Origin: Moduliflexus sp964602655
GTDB lineage: Bacteria; Moduliflexota; Moduliflexia; Moduliflexales; Moduliflexaceae
DNA length: 41,269 nt
NCBI GenBank assembly: GCA_964602655.1
Contig: CAZRSF010000060.1
Coordinates: 1-41,269 of the forward strand
Direction of reading: 5' to 3'
The translations under genes and the position numbers were made by a program. Under the pieces are notes generated by a model. The model did not search any database. It saw only the letters and a program-made list of their open reading frames with translations, and was not told the origin of the DNA. Below, piece after piece: positions 29,992-39,350 of the stretch; positions within the stretch are counted from its first letter, which is position 1, and each line of letters starts with the position of its first letter.

Positions 29992-30127
29992 GGCAAAGAG
30001 TCGAAGATTTTTTGTAACGGTGTACGTAAAGAATGACGATTCATTATAAAATCGTTACGGATAGCGAAATAAAATTTGCGGAGTTACCCGGCATCGCAAA
30101 AAATCCTGCCAGAACGCGAACTTTCAT

Positions 30128-30156
30128 TTGACAACCTTTCCGCTGTTCTGTATTGT
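30128..30156 (+). promoter_or_regulatory. Promoter of the signalling operon
   Basis: TTGACA (30128-30133), 17-base spacer, TATTGT (30151-30156). A start near 30163 gives a leader of about 60 bases before the first hybrid kinase. Confidence 0.65.
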
Positions 30157-30221
30157 TAAAAAATACGTCAGTCATAATGAATCGAAGCGCGATCGCGTAG
30201 ATGAGAACATATAGGGAACGT

Positions 30222-33200
30222 ATGGCAAGAATGACAACAGAACTCCCCTCCAAAGACGGCAGTTTCAATGAGCTATTTCTGGCAATGAATCTTGTCGGAC
30301 TGGAACGGTTGAATGAACGCTCCTTCTCGTTTCTTGGCATTCCGCCGGAATGGTTTTCGGCGTTATACCCGGAAATTGATCGGACGCAAACGTTTTTTCC
30401 GGCCAGTCGGTTTCCGGTATTACAGGATTTTCTGCTGGATGTCAATGATTGGTGGGCGCAGCCGACATCTGCCGCGCCGCGCCCTGTAGAATGGGAAGAA
30501 ACGGATGCCGCAGGCGGAACACATCGGATCAACGTGTCGGCGATTGCCGTGAGGCGGCGTCAATTCTTGCTCTTGGAGCATCGCGATCTTCGGCATGAAT
30601 CAAGGTCGTCCTCCCCAATATCGGGTCAACCCTCCTCTTCCACGGAGCCGCCGCGTCAGGATATTGCGGCAACGCTCAAAGAAACTCAGCAGGCATTGGA
30701 GCAGGAGCGTTCCGCAAGAAAAGACCTCTCGAAAAAATTTCGCGTGCTCGAAAAAGCGATAGAAACCATGCCATTGGGCGTCACGATTACCGACACGACG
30801 CGGAAAATTTTTTATACCAACCCGGCAGACGCGAACATTCATGGCTATCAGGTCGAAGAATTGTTGGAACAAAACGTGGCGATCTTTGCGCCGCCTGACA
30901 TGAGAAGGCAGATGACGCTCGAAGACATCTCCACGATGAAAGGGTGGATTCGGGAAAGCGTCAATGTGCGCAAAGATGGCCGCAAATTTCCTGCCCAACT
31001 CATGTCGGAATTGGTCAAAGACGATGACGGAACGCCGCTGGCCATTATTACGACCTGCGAGGATATTACCGAGCGCAAACGCGCTGAAAAAGCGCTCTCC
31101 GACGAGCGGAATCTGCTGCGCGCGCTGATTGATAACATCCCGGATTTGATTTACGTCAAAGATCGCAACGGACGATTCCTGCTGAATAATCAGGCGTATG
31201 CCGCCTTTGTCGGCCTGACCAATCCTCAAACGCTTTGCGAGAAAACTGTTCGCGATGTCTTTCCTGAAGAACTCGCGCGTACTGATGAGCAGTATGATCG
31301 CCAGGTCATCCAGTCAGGGCTTGCGATGATCGAACATGAAGAAACGCTCCCGGCACAAGATGCCACCGAGCGCATCTTCCTGATGACGAGAGTCCCGCTT
31401 TATAATGAAGGCGGCGCGGTGACTGCACTGGTCGGCATTTGCCATGACATCACCGGACGGCGACAACGTGAAAAGCAGATTGACCATCTCAATGCCGTAT
31501 TGAACGCGATCCGCATCGTCAATCAGTTAATCGTTCGGGAGCGGGATCGCAAGCGCCTCATTCAGGCGGCATGCAATCATTTAGTCAAGGCGCGAGGGTA
31601 TGCAAACGCCTGGATTGCGCTCGTCAACGACGCCGATCACGTCAGTTTTGTCGCTCAATCCGGATTAAAAGATAAATTTCCCCATCTCATCAAACTCCTG
31701 AAGCAGGGGAAAATGCCTCCTTGCGTTCGAAAAGTGTTCACAAGCGGCTCCGAGCGCCCGTTGATGCAATACACCTTCAAGCAAGAAGGCATCTGCTGTT
31801 TAGAGGATTGGTGCCTTGAAACACCCAGAATCGCGATAAAGCTGATGTACGGCGACAAGACGTACGGAGCCTTATTTGTCGGTCTTCCCCCGGAAATTTC
31901 TGCCAATGAGGAAGAGTTGACTCTGTTAGAAGAGATTGCCGGAGACATGGGGTTTGCGTTGTATAACATCGAGGTCGAGGAACAACGGCTGGCGGCTGAA
32001 AAAGCGGTGCAAAAAAATGAACAATGGTTGGTGGCGACGCTCCGCAACCTCAGCGAAGCGGTTGTCACCACAAATGAACAAGGCGCAGTCACGTTTTTTA
32101 ATCCGGTGGCGGAAATGTTGACGGGATGGAAACAAGAGGAATTACTCGGCAAAGATATGACATTTCGCGTCACCGCCGATGATAGCGAAACCTCCGATGA
32201 GTACGAAGCAGACGCGCAAAGGGAAACGCAGCCGGAAATCACGATTCTATTAGGAGAGTACGCCGTTCTGATCGCGAAAGACGGCACCAAAATCCCCGTT
32301 GAATACAGCGGCAGCCCGATCATGAACGAGCAGGGGCAATTTACCGGGTTTGTCATGATCTTCAAGGATATTACCGAACGTAGGCAGGCCGAAGACGCCT
32401 TGGAAAAATCGCTGTCATTATTGCGATCCACCCTGGAATCAACCGCAGACGGGATTTTAGCGCTGAATACAGAAGACAATGCCATCCCGATTTTCAATCA
32501 AAAATTTGCCGATATGTGGCAGATTCCAGAAACCCTACTGAATCAGGCCAAGACTGACCAGATTCTTGAACTCGCGCGCCAACGCCTGAAGGAACCGGAA
32601 CGCTTTCCTGACATTATCCAGGTGCTTCGAATGCCAAATGAACTGCTGAGAGAGGAAACGTTCGAACTGCTGGATGGCCTGATCGTCGAAATGTTCTCGC
32701 AACCACGATGGATTGGGGGGAAATGCGTTGGAACCGTGTTAAGTTTTCATGATATTACGGAACAGAAACGCGCGGAACAGGCGTTGCGCTATCGTATGAC
32801 GTTCGGCAATTTGATCAACACGATTTCCACGTATTTTATCAATCTGACCCTGAATGATATTGATCGCGGCATTCAACGCGCCCTGCAAACGATTGGCGAA
32901 TTTACCGGCGTTGATCACGGCTACGTCGCGTTAACACCCGAATACAGCCGGACGGCCAACGTCACAATCACGCATGAATGGTGGGCGTCCGAGAGCCTCA
33001 ACCAGACGCTGACAGTTCATACGCTGGATACGCGCTTTTTTACCTGGGCCAAAGAACATATCGAACACGACGGCATTTTGAATATTCCTTCGGTCGAAGA
33101 GTTGGTCGGGGAGTTTCAACGTAACGAAAACAACGCCTTTCTTCGGCATTCACAGTCATTGATTATGATTCCGCTGGTGTTTGCCGGGAAACTGATCGGC

Positions 33201-35246
33201 GTGTTGAGTTTCGAATCGCTGCATTCGCCGCGCACGTGGCCGGAAGATATTATCGCGCTGCTCAGGATATTGGCGGAAATGTTCACTGGCGCGTTCGAAC
33301 GGAAACGCGCGGGCGAGGCGTTGGAACAAGAGCGAAAACGACTGTTCGCCGTCTTGGAAAATCTGCCGGTCTATATTTTCTTGCGCGACCCGCGCGGGGC
33401 AATTCGGTTCGCCAATCATTCGTTCCGCAAACGCTTCGGCGATCCCGACGCCCCGCAAACGCAGACGCTGCTCGATCAGCGCGAAGGGCTTTGGGAAGAT
33501 TCGCAAGCGTATCAGGTCTTTGCGACCAAAACCCCGCAAGGCTGGGAATGGTATCACGCCGCCAATAACACTTATTATCAGGCGTATGATTATCCCTTTA
33601 CCGATATTGACGGATCAGCCCTCGTAATGGAATTCGGCATCGAAATTACCGACCGCAAACTCATGGAAATGGCCTTGGAAGTCGAACGCGCCTCATTAGC
33701 CGAAAAAGTCGAAACACGCACCATCGAACTGTCGAACATGAATGCGCTGCTGCATCAGGAAGTCTTGGAACGCAAGCAGACACAAATCGAACTGGAGCAG
33801 GCCAAAGAAACAGCAGAATCCGCCAGCCGAGCCAAAAGCGAATTTCTCGCCAACATGAGCCACGAACTGCGCACCCCATTGAATGCGATTCTCGGCTACG
33901 CGCAGATTCTCAAAAATGCGCCGAACCTCGGCGAACGGCAGATGGATGGGCTGGAGATTATCAAAAACAGCGGCACGCACTTATTGAATCTGATTAACGA
34001 AATTCTTGATTTGTCCAAAATCGAAGCCGGCTTCATGGAACTCGTGCTCTCGGACGTGCATCTGCCGGAATTTTTGAAACAGATTGCGGAAATGATTGCG
34101 ATTCGCGCGAAACAAAAGGGCATCGAATTCATCTATGAGTGCGATCCTCATCTCGCACCAGGGGTGCGGACGGACGAAAAACGCTTGCGGCAGATTTTGA
34201 TTAATTTGCTCGGCAATGCCGTCAAATTTACGGAACGCGGCAGCGTGTCCCTGCGCGTCCGCGTCTGCGACGCGCCTGAGCGCCTGAAGGAAGAAGATCG
34301 CGGAACGCTGTCGCAGACGATTCGGTTTGAGATTGCCGACACAGGCATCGGTATTGCGCAGGAAGACCTGGATGAAATCTTTCTGCCGTTCCAGCAAGTC
34401 GGGGAAAAACGCCATGCCATCGAAGGCACGGGATTGGGATTGACCATCAGCCAAAAGTTCGCGCGTTTGATGGGGAGTCGGCTGATCGTCAAAAGTACGA
34501 TAGGCGAAGGCACGACCTTCTCGTTCGACCTGAAATTGGATGTGCTGCCTGATTTTCTCCCCAGCATCAAACCCGCCTATCGCAAAGTCTTCGGGTATCG
34601 CGGCAGACGCCGAACGCTGCTGGTGGTGGATGATCGCAAAGAAAATCGGATGCTGCTGGCCGACATGCTGATGCCGCTTGGTTTTCATATCCTTGAAGCG
34701 GAAGACGGGTTGCAATGCCTCGAACAACTGCGCGCTCATCGCCCGGACGCCACATTATTGGACTTGCGCATGCCCGTCATGAACGGCGTAGAGGCGATGG
34801 AACATATTCGCAATGATGAGGCGCTCAAGGAACATGTCATTTTTGCGGTGTCGGCCAGCGTCTATGAAGATGATCGCAGCCGCAGCCTGCAAGCCGGATG
34901 CCAGGCGTTTCTGATGAAACCGATTCATTTGGACGATTTATTAGAGCAATTGCGTATTCATTTGAAATTAGAATGGGTGTACGGCGAGGCCAGCAAAGAG
35001 ACGGAACGCGCGAAGGAACAGAACGTGCCGATGGCTGCCGAAGCGCGTCAATTCCCCCTTCAAGAACGTGAGATACTGCTCAAATTGGCGACCACCGGAC
35101 GGGTGCGTCCGCTGTTACAGCATTTGGATACGATTGATCCGGCGTATCACGCCGTCGTAGAAGAACTGCGGCAATATGCCAAGACATTTCAATTACAAGC
35201 GATAATCGAAAAATTGCAGGCAATGGAGACTCACTATGAACATTGA
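30222..35246 (+). CDS. Multi-PAS/GAF hybrid sensor histidine kinase
   Basis: A 1674-aa cytoplasmic hybrid kinase without membrane helices. Approximate order: divergent PAS-like N-terminus (10-120), PAS (175-290), PAS (295-415), GAF (425-585), PAS (600-725), PAS (730-850), GAF (855-1030), PAS (1035-1150), coiled coil, HisKA with H1214 in FLANMSHELRTPLNAI, HATPase with GNAVKFTERG, ADTGIGI and GTGLGL, and a receiver (1465-1580) with D1514 in LLDLRMPVMNG. The last 60 residues are helical and resemble the tail of the second hybrid kinase. Each sensor ends in DITxRK-type linkers, signs of repeated module duplication. ATG 30222 with AGGGA is preferred to 30201. It overlaps the next gene by 11 bases. 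The ligands are unknown. Confidence 0.93.
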   Translation: MARMTTELPSKDGSFNELFLAMNLVGLERLNERSFSFLGIPPEWFSALYPEIDRTQTFFPASRFPVLQDFLLDVNDWWAQPTSAAPRPVEWEETDAAGGTHRINVSAIAVRRRQFLLLEHRDLRHESRSSSPISGQPSSSTEPPRQDIAATLKETQQALEQERSARKDLSKKFRVLEKAIETMPLGVTITDTTRKIFYTNPADANIHGYQVEELLEQNVAIFAPPDMRRQMTLEDISTMKGWIRESVNVRKDGRKFPAQLMSELVKDDDGTPLAIITTCEDITERKRAEKALSDERNLLRALIDNIPDLIYVKDRNGRFLLNNQAYAAFVGLTNPQTLCEKTVRDVFPEELARTDEQYDRQVIQSGLAMIEHEETLPAQDATERIFLMTRVPLYNEGGAVTALVGICHDITGRRQREKQIDHLNAVLNAIRIVNQLIVRERDRKRLIQAACNHLVKARGYANAWIALVNDADHVSFVAQSGLKDKFPHLIKLLKQGKMPPCVRKVFTSGSERPLMQYTFKQEGICCLEDWCLETPRIAIKLMYGDKTYGALFVGLPPEISANEEELTLLEEIAGDMGFALYNIEVEEQRLAAEKAVQKNEQWLVATLRNLSEAVVTTNEQGAVTFFNPVAEMLTGWKQEELLGKDMTFRVTADDSETSDEYEADAQRETQPEITILLGEYAVLIAKDGTKIPVEYSGSPIMNEQGQFTGFVMIFKDITERRQAEDALEKSLSLLRSTLESTADGILALNTEDNAIPIFNQKFADMWQIPETLLNQAKTDQILELARQRLKEPERFPDIIQVLRMPNELLREETFELLDGLIVEMFSQPRWIGGKCVGTVLSFHDITEQKRAEQALRYRMTFGNLINTISTYFINLTLNDIDRGIQRALQTIGEFTGVDHGYVALTPEYSRTANVTITHEWWASESLNQTLTVHTLDTRFFTWAKEHIEHDGILNIPSVEELVGEFQRNENNAFLRHSQSLIMIPLVFAGKLIGVLSFESLHSPRTWPEDIIALLRILAEMFTGAFERKRAGEALEQERKRLFAVLENLPVYIFLRDPRGAIRFANHSFRKRFGDPDAPQTQTLLDQREGLWEDSQAYQVFATKTPQGWEWYHAANNTYYQAYDYPFTDIDGSALVMEFGIEITDRKLMEMALEVERASLAEKVETRTIELSNMNALLHQEVLERKQTQIELEQAKETAESASRAKSEFLANMSHELRTPLNAILGYAQILKNAPNLGERQMDGLEIIKNSGTHLLNLINEILDLSKIEAGFMELVLSDVHLPEFLKQIAEMIAIRAKQKGIEFIYECDPHLAPGVRTDEKRLRQILINLLGNAVKFTERGSVSLRVRVCDAPERLKEEDRGTLSQTIRFEIADTGIGIAQEDLDEIFLPFQQVGEKRHAIEGTGLGLTISQKFARLMGSRLIVKSTIGEGTTFSFDLKLDVLPDFLPSIKPAYRKVFGYRGRRRTLLVVDDRKENRMLLADMLMPLGFHILEAEDGLQCLEQLRAHRPDATLLDLRMPVMNGVEAMEHIRNDEALKEHVIFAVSASVYEDDRSRSLQAGCQAFLMKPIHLDDLLEQLRIHLKLEWVYGEASKETERAKEQNVPMAAEARQFPLQEREILLKLATTGRVRPLLQHLDTIDPAYHAVVEELRQYAKTFQLQAIIEKLQAMETHYEH

Positions 35247-36270
35247 CGAGTCAATCATCCTCGTTGTGGACGATAACCCCGCGAATTTGAACGTGCTGTT
35301 CGACATTTTCGGGGATATGCGATATGACGTGCTCTTCGCCTCGGATGGCGAATCGTGCTTACGATTGGTGGAAACCGAATGCCCGGATTTGATCTTGTTG
35401 GATGTCATGATGCCCGGAATTGACGGATTCGAGACCTGTCGGCGGCTGAAAGCCCATGATAAAACCAAAGAGATTCCCGTCATGTTCATGACAGCCCTGT
35501 CCGAGACGGTAGATAAGGTGCGAGGATTGGAAGCCGGGGCAGTGGATTACGTGACCAAACCGATTCAGCCGGAAGAAGTGCTGGCGCGCGTCAAGACGCA
35601 CCTGACGCTGCGCAAAATGTATCGGATGCTGCAAGACCGCGAAGTTCATCTGTCCGCATTAGTCGAAGAAAAAACCCGCATGGTGACCAATATTACGATG
35701 ACGCTGGTGAATGCGTTGGAAAGCGCGAATCGCCTGAATGACACGGATACCGGGAACCACATCAAGCGCGTTGGCGAATATGCCGCCTATTTGGCGGAGC
35801 AATACGGCTGCGAGCGAGAGTTTATCAAACGGATTCGTCTCTATGCGCCGCTGCATGACGTGGGCAAAGTCGGCCTGCCGGATCGCATTCTCCGCAAACC
35901 CGGTCAGTTTACGAAAGAAGAATTCGTCGAAATGCAGCAGCATGTCGTGTTTGGCGCAAGCTTATTAGCAGGAGATGGCCTTGACAGCATGGCGCGGAAT
36001 ATCGCGCTGTATCATCACGAACGCTGGGACGGCAGCGGCTATGTGCATCAACTGGTCGGAGAACAGATTCCGCTGGAAGCCCGCATTGTCGCAGTGGCAG
36101 ATGTCTATGACGCCTTAGTCACCGAACGGGTGTACAAACCCGCGTTTCCCGACGAAAAAGCCATGCAGATTATTGCCATAGACGCCGGAAAACACTTTGA
36201 TCCGACGATTGTCAACCTCTTCCTCACGCATGCGGACGACATTTTCGAGATCAAAGCGTCGTTGCAATAG
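35236..36270 (+). CDS. Response regulator with HD-GYP phosphodiesterase domain
   Basis: A 344-aa two-domain response regulator. Receiver (1-125) with D56 in LILLDVMMPGIDG and K in TKP; HD-GYP domain (about 150-340) with LHDVGKVGLPDRIL (H207, D208) and HHERWDGSGYV (260-270). HD-GYP proteins linearise c-di-GMP. The last residue of the name-giving motif is V, not P (GYV), which may affect activity or partner binding though the metal residues are kept. It starts inside the last codons of the first hybrid kinase, implying translational coupling, so it is the likely phosphorylation target of that kinase. Confidence 0.92.
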   Translation: MNIDESIILVVDDNPANLNVLFDIFGDMRYDVLFASDGESCLRLVETECPDLILLDVMMPGIDGFETCRRLKAHDKTKEIPVMFMTALSETVDKVRGLEAGAVDYVTKPIQPEEVLARVKTHLTLRKMYRMLQDREVHLSALVEEKTRMVTNITMTLVNALESANRLNDTDTGNHIKRVGEYAAYLAEQYGCEREFIKRIRLYAPLHDVGKVGLPDRILRKPGQFTKEEFVEMQQHVVFGASLLAGDGLDSMARNIALYHHERWDGSGYVHQLVGEQIPLEARIVAVADVYDALVTERVYKPAFPDEKAMQIIAIDAGKHFDPTIVNLFLTHADDIFEIKASLQ

Positions 36271-36306
36271 CCACACCTCGCATCAATAGGTGAACGCAAA
36301 AGAATT

Positions 36307-39306
36307 ATGGCTGGCGAACGTATCTTACTTGTTGAAGATGATAGCATCAACGCGGAATACCTGCGTAACGCGCTCGAACAATTGGCGTATGAATTGACCG
36401 GCGTGGCGTTTTCCGGGGAAGACGCCATCCGACTCGCCTCGGAACAGCGCCCGCATCTGGTCTTGATGGATATTGAGTTAGCCGGAAAAATGGACGGCAT
36501 CGAGGCCGCCGCGCAGATTCAGGCTCAGTGGGATATTCCTGTCGTGTATCTGACGGCGTATGCCGATCATGAGACGCTGGCGCGCGCGAAAATCAGCGAC
36601 CCCTTTGGCTTTCTCGTGAAACCGATCCAACACAACCGCGAATTACGCGCAGCTATCGAAATCGCGCTCTATAAACATGCCGTCGAAAAAAAACTGAAAG
36701 AGAGCGAAGAACACTTTCGGCTCATGTTCGAACGGCATCATGCCATCATGCTGATCGTCGAGCCGGAAAGCGGCCTCATTCTTGATGCCAATCGCGCCGC
36801 CGCCAATTTCTATGGATATTCGCTGGACGATTTACGCAGCATGTCCATTCAACAGATTAACGCGCTGCCGCCGGAAGAGCACGCCGCAGAGCGAAAACGA
36901 GCCGTCGCGGAGGAACGAAACTATTTCATCTTCCCGCACCGGCTCGCAAATGGCGAGATCAGAACGGTGGAAGTCCATTCCTCACCAATGATCACGCAAG
37001 GGAAGACGCTGCTGTTTTCGATCATTCACGACATCACCGCCCGTAAGAAGACGGAAGAAACGCTCGAAATCGCGGCGCGACGCTTTCAAACCGTGTTGGA
37101 AACCATCGAAGACGGGATCACCCTGGGCGACGCCGCCGGTCGTTTCGAAATTTTCAATTCTAAAATGGAAGAATTGACGGGCTATTCGAAAGCCGACGCC
37201 AACGCCTCCAACGATTTTTTGCACTTGCTCTATCCCAATCAGCCGGACTATTATCGCGCCTTATTTCATCTTCAAAAATTACAGCAGATCAGCGGCGTCC
37301 ACGATATCGAAACCGAAATCTGCGCCAAAGACGGCAGTCGGAAAACGTTACTGGTTTCAACCTCTCTGATTCACGATCAAAATCAGACGTGGTTTTTAAG
37401 CGCGTATCGCGATATTACCCGGCGCAAATTGGTTGAGACCGAAGTGCTGCTCCTGCGCAATGCGATTTTGACGGCGCAAATCGGCGTGACCATTACCACG
37501 ACCGACCACCGCATCCTGTTTGTGAATCCGGCGGAAGCCGCGATGCATGGCTACACGGTCGCCGAACTGATCGATCAGGATGCCCGGATGTTTTCCCCGA
37601 CGGATTCCTGGCGCGACCTCCCCTTCAATTATTTGGAAACGGGCTGGGAACGGGAAACGCGCAATGTCAGAAAAGACGGAACGATCTTTCCGGTACATTC
37701 GATCTCCTCGCCGGTACGGGATAACACAGGCATTCCGGTCGGAATTATTACGGTGTCCGAAGATATTACGGAACGCAAACGCGTCGAGGAAGAACTGCAA
37801 TACGCGAAAGAAGCGGCAGAAACCGCCAACCGCGCCAAAAGCGAATTTCTCGCCAATATGAGCCACGAACTCCGCACGCCGTTGAATGCGATCATCGGCT
37901 TTTCGGAATTGCTCAGTCATCATGCGACGTTTGCCCCTGAACACCAGGAATACCTGCGGATTATCAATCGCAACGGCGAACATCTGCTCTCGCTGATCAA
38001 TCAGGTGCTCGATCTGTCTAAAATCGAGGCCGGGCGCATGTCGCTGGACGAGCAAAACATAGACCTGATTCGCTTGTTGGATGAGGTGGAAGACCTCTTT
38101 CGGATGCGCGCGAAAGAGAAACGCTTAGAGTTGCGGTTCAATTGGGAGAATATTCCGCGCCATGTCCGCGTGGACGCCGTCAAACTCCGCCAGGTCTTGC
38201 TGAATCTGCTCAGCAATGCGCTGAAGTTCACGCAAATCGGCGGCGTAACTGCGCGAGTGCGCTGCATAAAGGCCGACGCCTGCGAACGCGCGCGTCTGGT
38301 GTTCGACATCATTGATACGGGAACTGGAATCGCGGCAGAGGAACTCACGGACATCTTTCACGCCTTTACGCAGACCACCAGCGGCAAACGCGCTCGCGAA
38401 GGCACCGGATTAGGATTGACGATCAGCCGTAAATTTGTGGAATTGATGGGCGGCGCGATGACGATCAGCAGCAAACCGGAACAGGGCACCACCGTGACGT
38501 TTATGATTGATGTCAGCGTGATTGACGCGGCAGAAAGCGTCAGCCCGTCCACTGCCCGTCGCGTCGTGGCGCTCGCGCCGGAACAGCGCTGCTGCCGGAT
38601 GTTGATTGTAGATGATAATCAAGAGAATCGCGCGTTATTCACCGATATGTTCGCCCCATTGGGATTCGAACTGCGCGACGCGGAACATGGCGCGAAGGCC
38701 ATCGAGATATGGCGTGAGTGGCAGCCCCATGTCATCTGGATGGACTTGCGTATGCCGGTGATGGGAGGCTATGAAACCACGCGGCGCATCCGAGAAGTCG
38801 AACGCCAGTGGTCACATGCCGAGCCGCTCTCCGAAATTGACGACGCCTCAAGCAGTCGGCGCCCATCTCATACCACCATCATCGCTCTGACAGCCAGTCC
38901 CTTGGAACACGAGCGCGCGGAGGCGCTCGCCGCAGGATGCGACGATTTTTTAGCCAAACCGTTCCGTTCGGCAGATGCGTTTAATCTGCTGCAAAAATAT
39001 TTAGGGATTCGCTACGCGTATGCGGAAGATGCGCCGAACGAAGATGGCGGATCGCGCATTGCGGTTCGCCAGTCGCAGACGGAGTCCAACTCGTTTACGC
39101 TAACCGCGTTGGCGTCGTTGCCGTCGGAGACGCTCGCGAATTTAGAGCAAGTTATGCTGCGCGGCGATGTCGAGAAGATTACGCAGGCGATTGACGACCT
39201 GCGTTCCCGCGATGCCGCCTGCGCCGAAGGGCTTGCGCGGTTAGCGGAGAATTTTGCCTACGGCGAGATCCTCCGCTTGATTCGAGAGGCCGCCAACACG
39301 AATTGA
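36307..39306 (+). CDS. Receiver-PAS3-histidine kinase-receiver hybrid
   Basis: A 999-aa cytoplasmic hybrid kinase. Order: N-terminal receiver (1-125, D55 in LVLMDIELAG), PAS (130-248), PAS (255-375), PAS (380-490), HisKA with H520 in FLANMSHELRTPLNAI, HATPase (about 625-745; NALKFTQIGG, DTGTGI, GTGLGLTI), second receiver (about 760-900, WMDLRMPVMGG) and a helical tail of about 80 residues. The receiver at the front suggests that an upstream kinase, perhaps that at 30222, controls this kinase. No HPt motif is seen. It follows the HD-GYP gene after 36 bases. Confidence 0.93.
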   Translation: MAGERILLVEDDSINAEYLRNALEQLAYELTGVAFSGEDAIRLASEQRPHLVLMDIELAGKMDGIEAAAQIQAQWDIPVVYLTAYADHETLARAKISDPFGFLVKPIQHNRELRAAIEIALYKHAVEKKLKESEEHFRLMFERHHAIMLIVEPESGLILDANRAAANFYGYSLDDLRSMSIQQINALPPEEHAAERKRAVAEERNYFIFPHRLANGEIRTVEVHSSPMITQGKTLLFSIIHDITARKKTEETLEIAARRFQTVLETIEDGITLGDAAGRFEIFNSKMEELTGYSKADANASNDFLHLLYPNQPDYYRALFHLQKLQQISGVHDIETEICAKDGSRKTLLVSTSLIHDQNQTWFLSAYRDITRRKLVETEVLLLRNAILTAQIGVTITTTDHRILFVNPAEAAMHGYTVAELIDQDARMFSPTDSWRDLPFNYLETGWERETRNVRKDGTIFPVHSISSPVRDNTGIPVGIITVSEDITERKRVEEELQYAKEAAETANRAKSEFLANMSHELRTPLNAIIGFSELLSHHATFAPEHQEYLRIINRNGEHLLSLINQVLDLSKIEAGRMSLDEQNIDLIRLLDEVEDLFRMRAKEKRLELRFNWENIPRHVRVDAVKLRQVLLNLLSNALKFTQIGGVTARVRCIKADACERARLVFDIIDTGTGIAAEELTDIFHAFTQTTSGKRAREGTGLGLTISRKFVELMGGAMTISSKPEQGTTVTFMIDVSVIDAAESVSPSTARRVVALAPEQRCCRMLIVDDNQENRALFTDMFAPLGFELRDAEHGAKAIEIWREWQPHVIWMDLRMPVMGGYETTRRIREVERQWSHAEPLSEIDDASSSRRPSHTTIIALTASPLEHERAEALAAGCDDFLAKPFRSADAFNLLQKYLGIRYAYAEDAPNEDGGSRIAVRQSQTESNSFTLTALASLPSETLANLEQVMLRGDVEKITQAIDDLRSRDAACAEGLARLAENFAYGEILRLIREAANTN

Positions 39307-39350
39307 CCACGTTCTCAAGGGCAATATCCAGAACATTTTTGTCGTGACTT

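Noticed and set aside
30044..30532. 162-codon minus-strand ORF opposite the hybrid kinase start
   Set aside because: Shadow of the kinase gene and its promoter region; no independent support.
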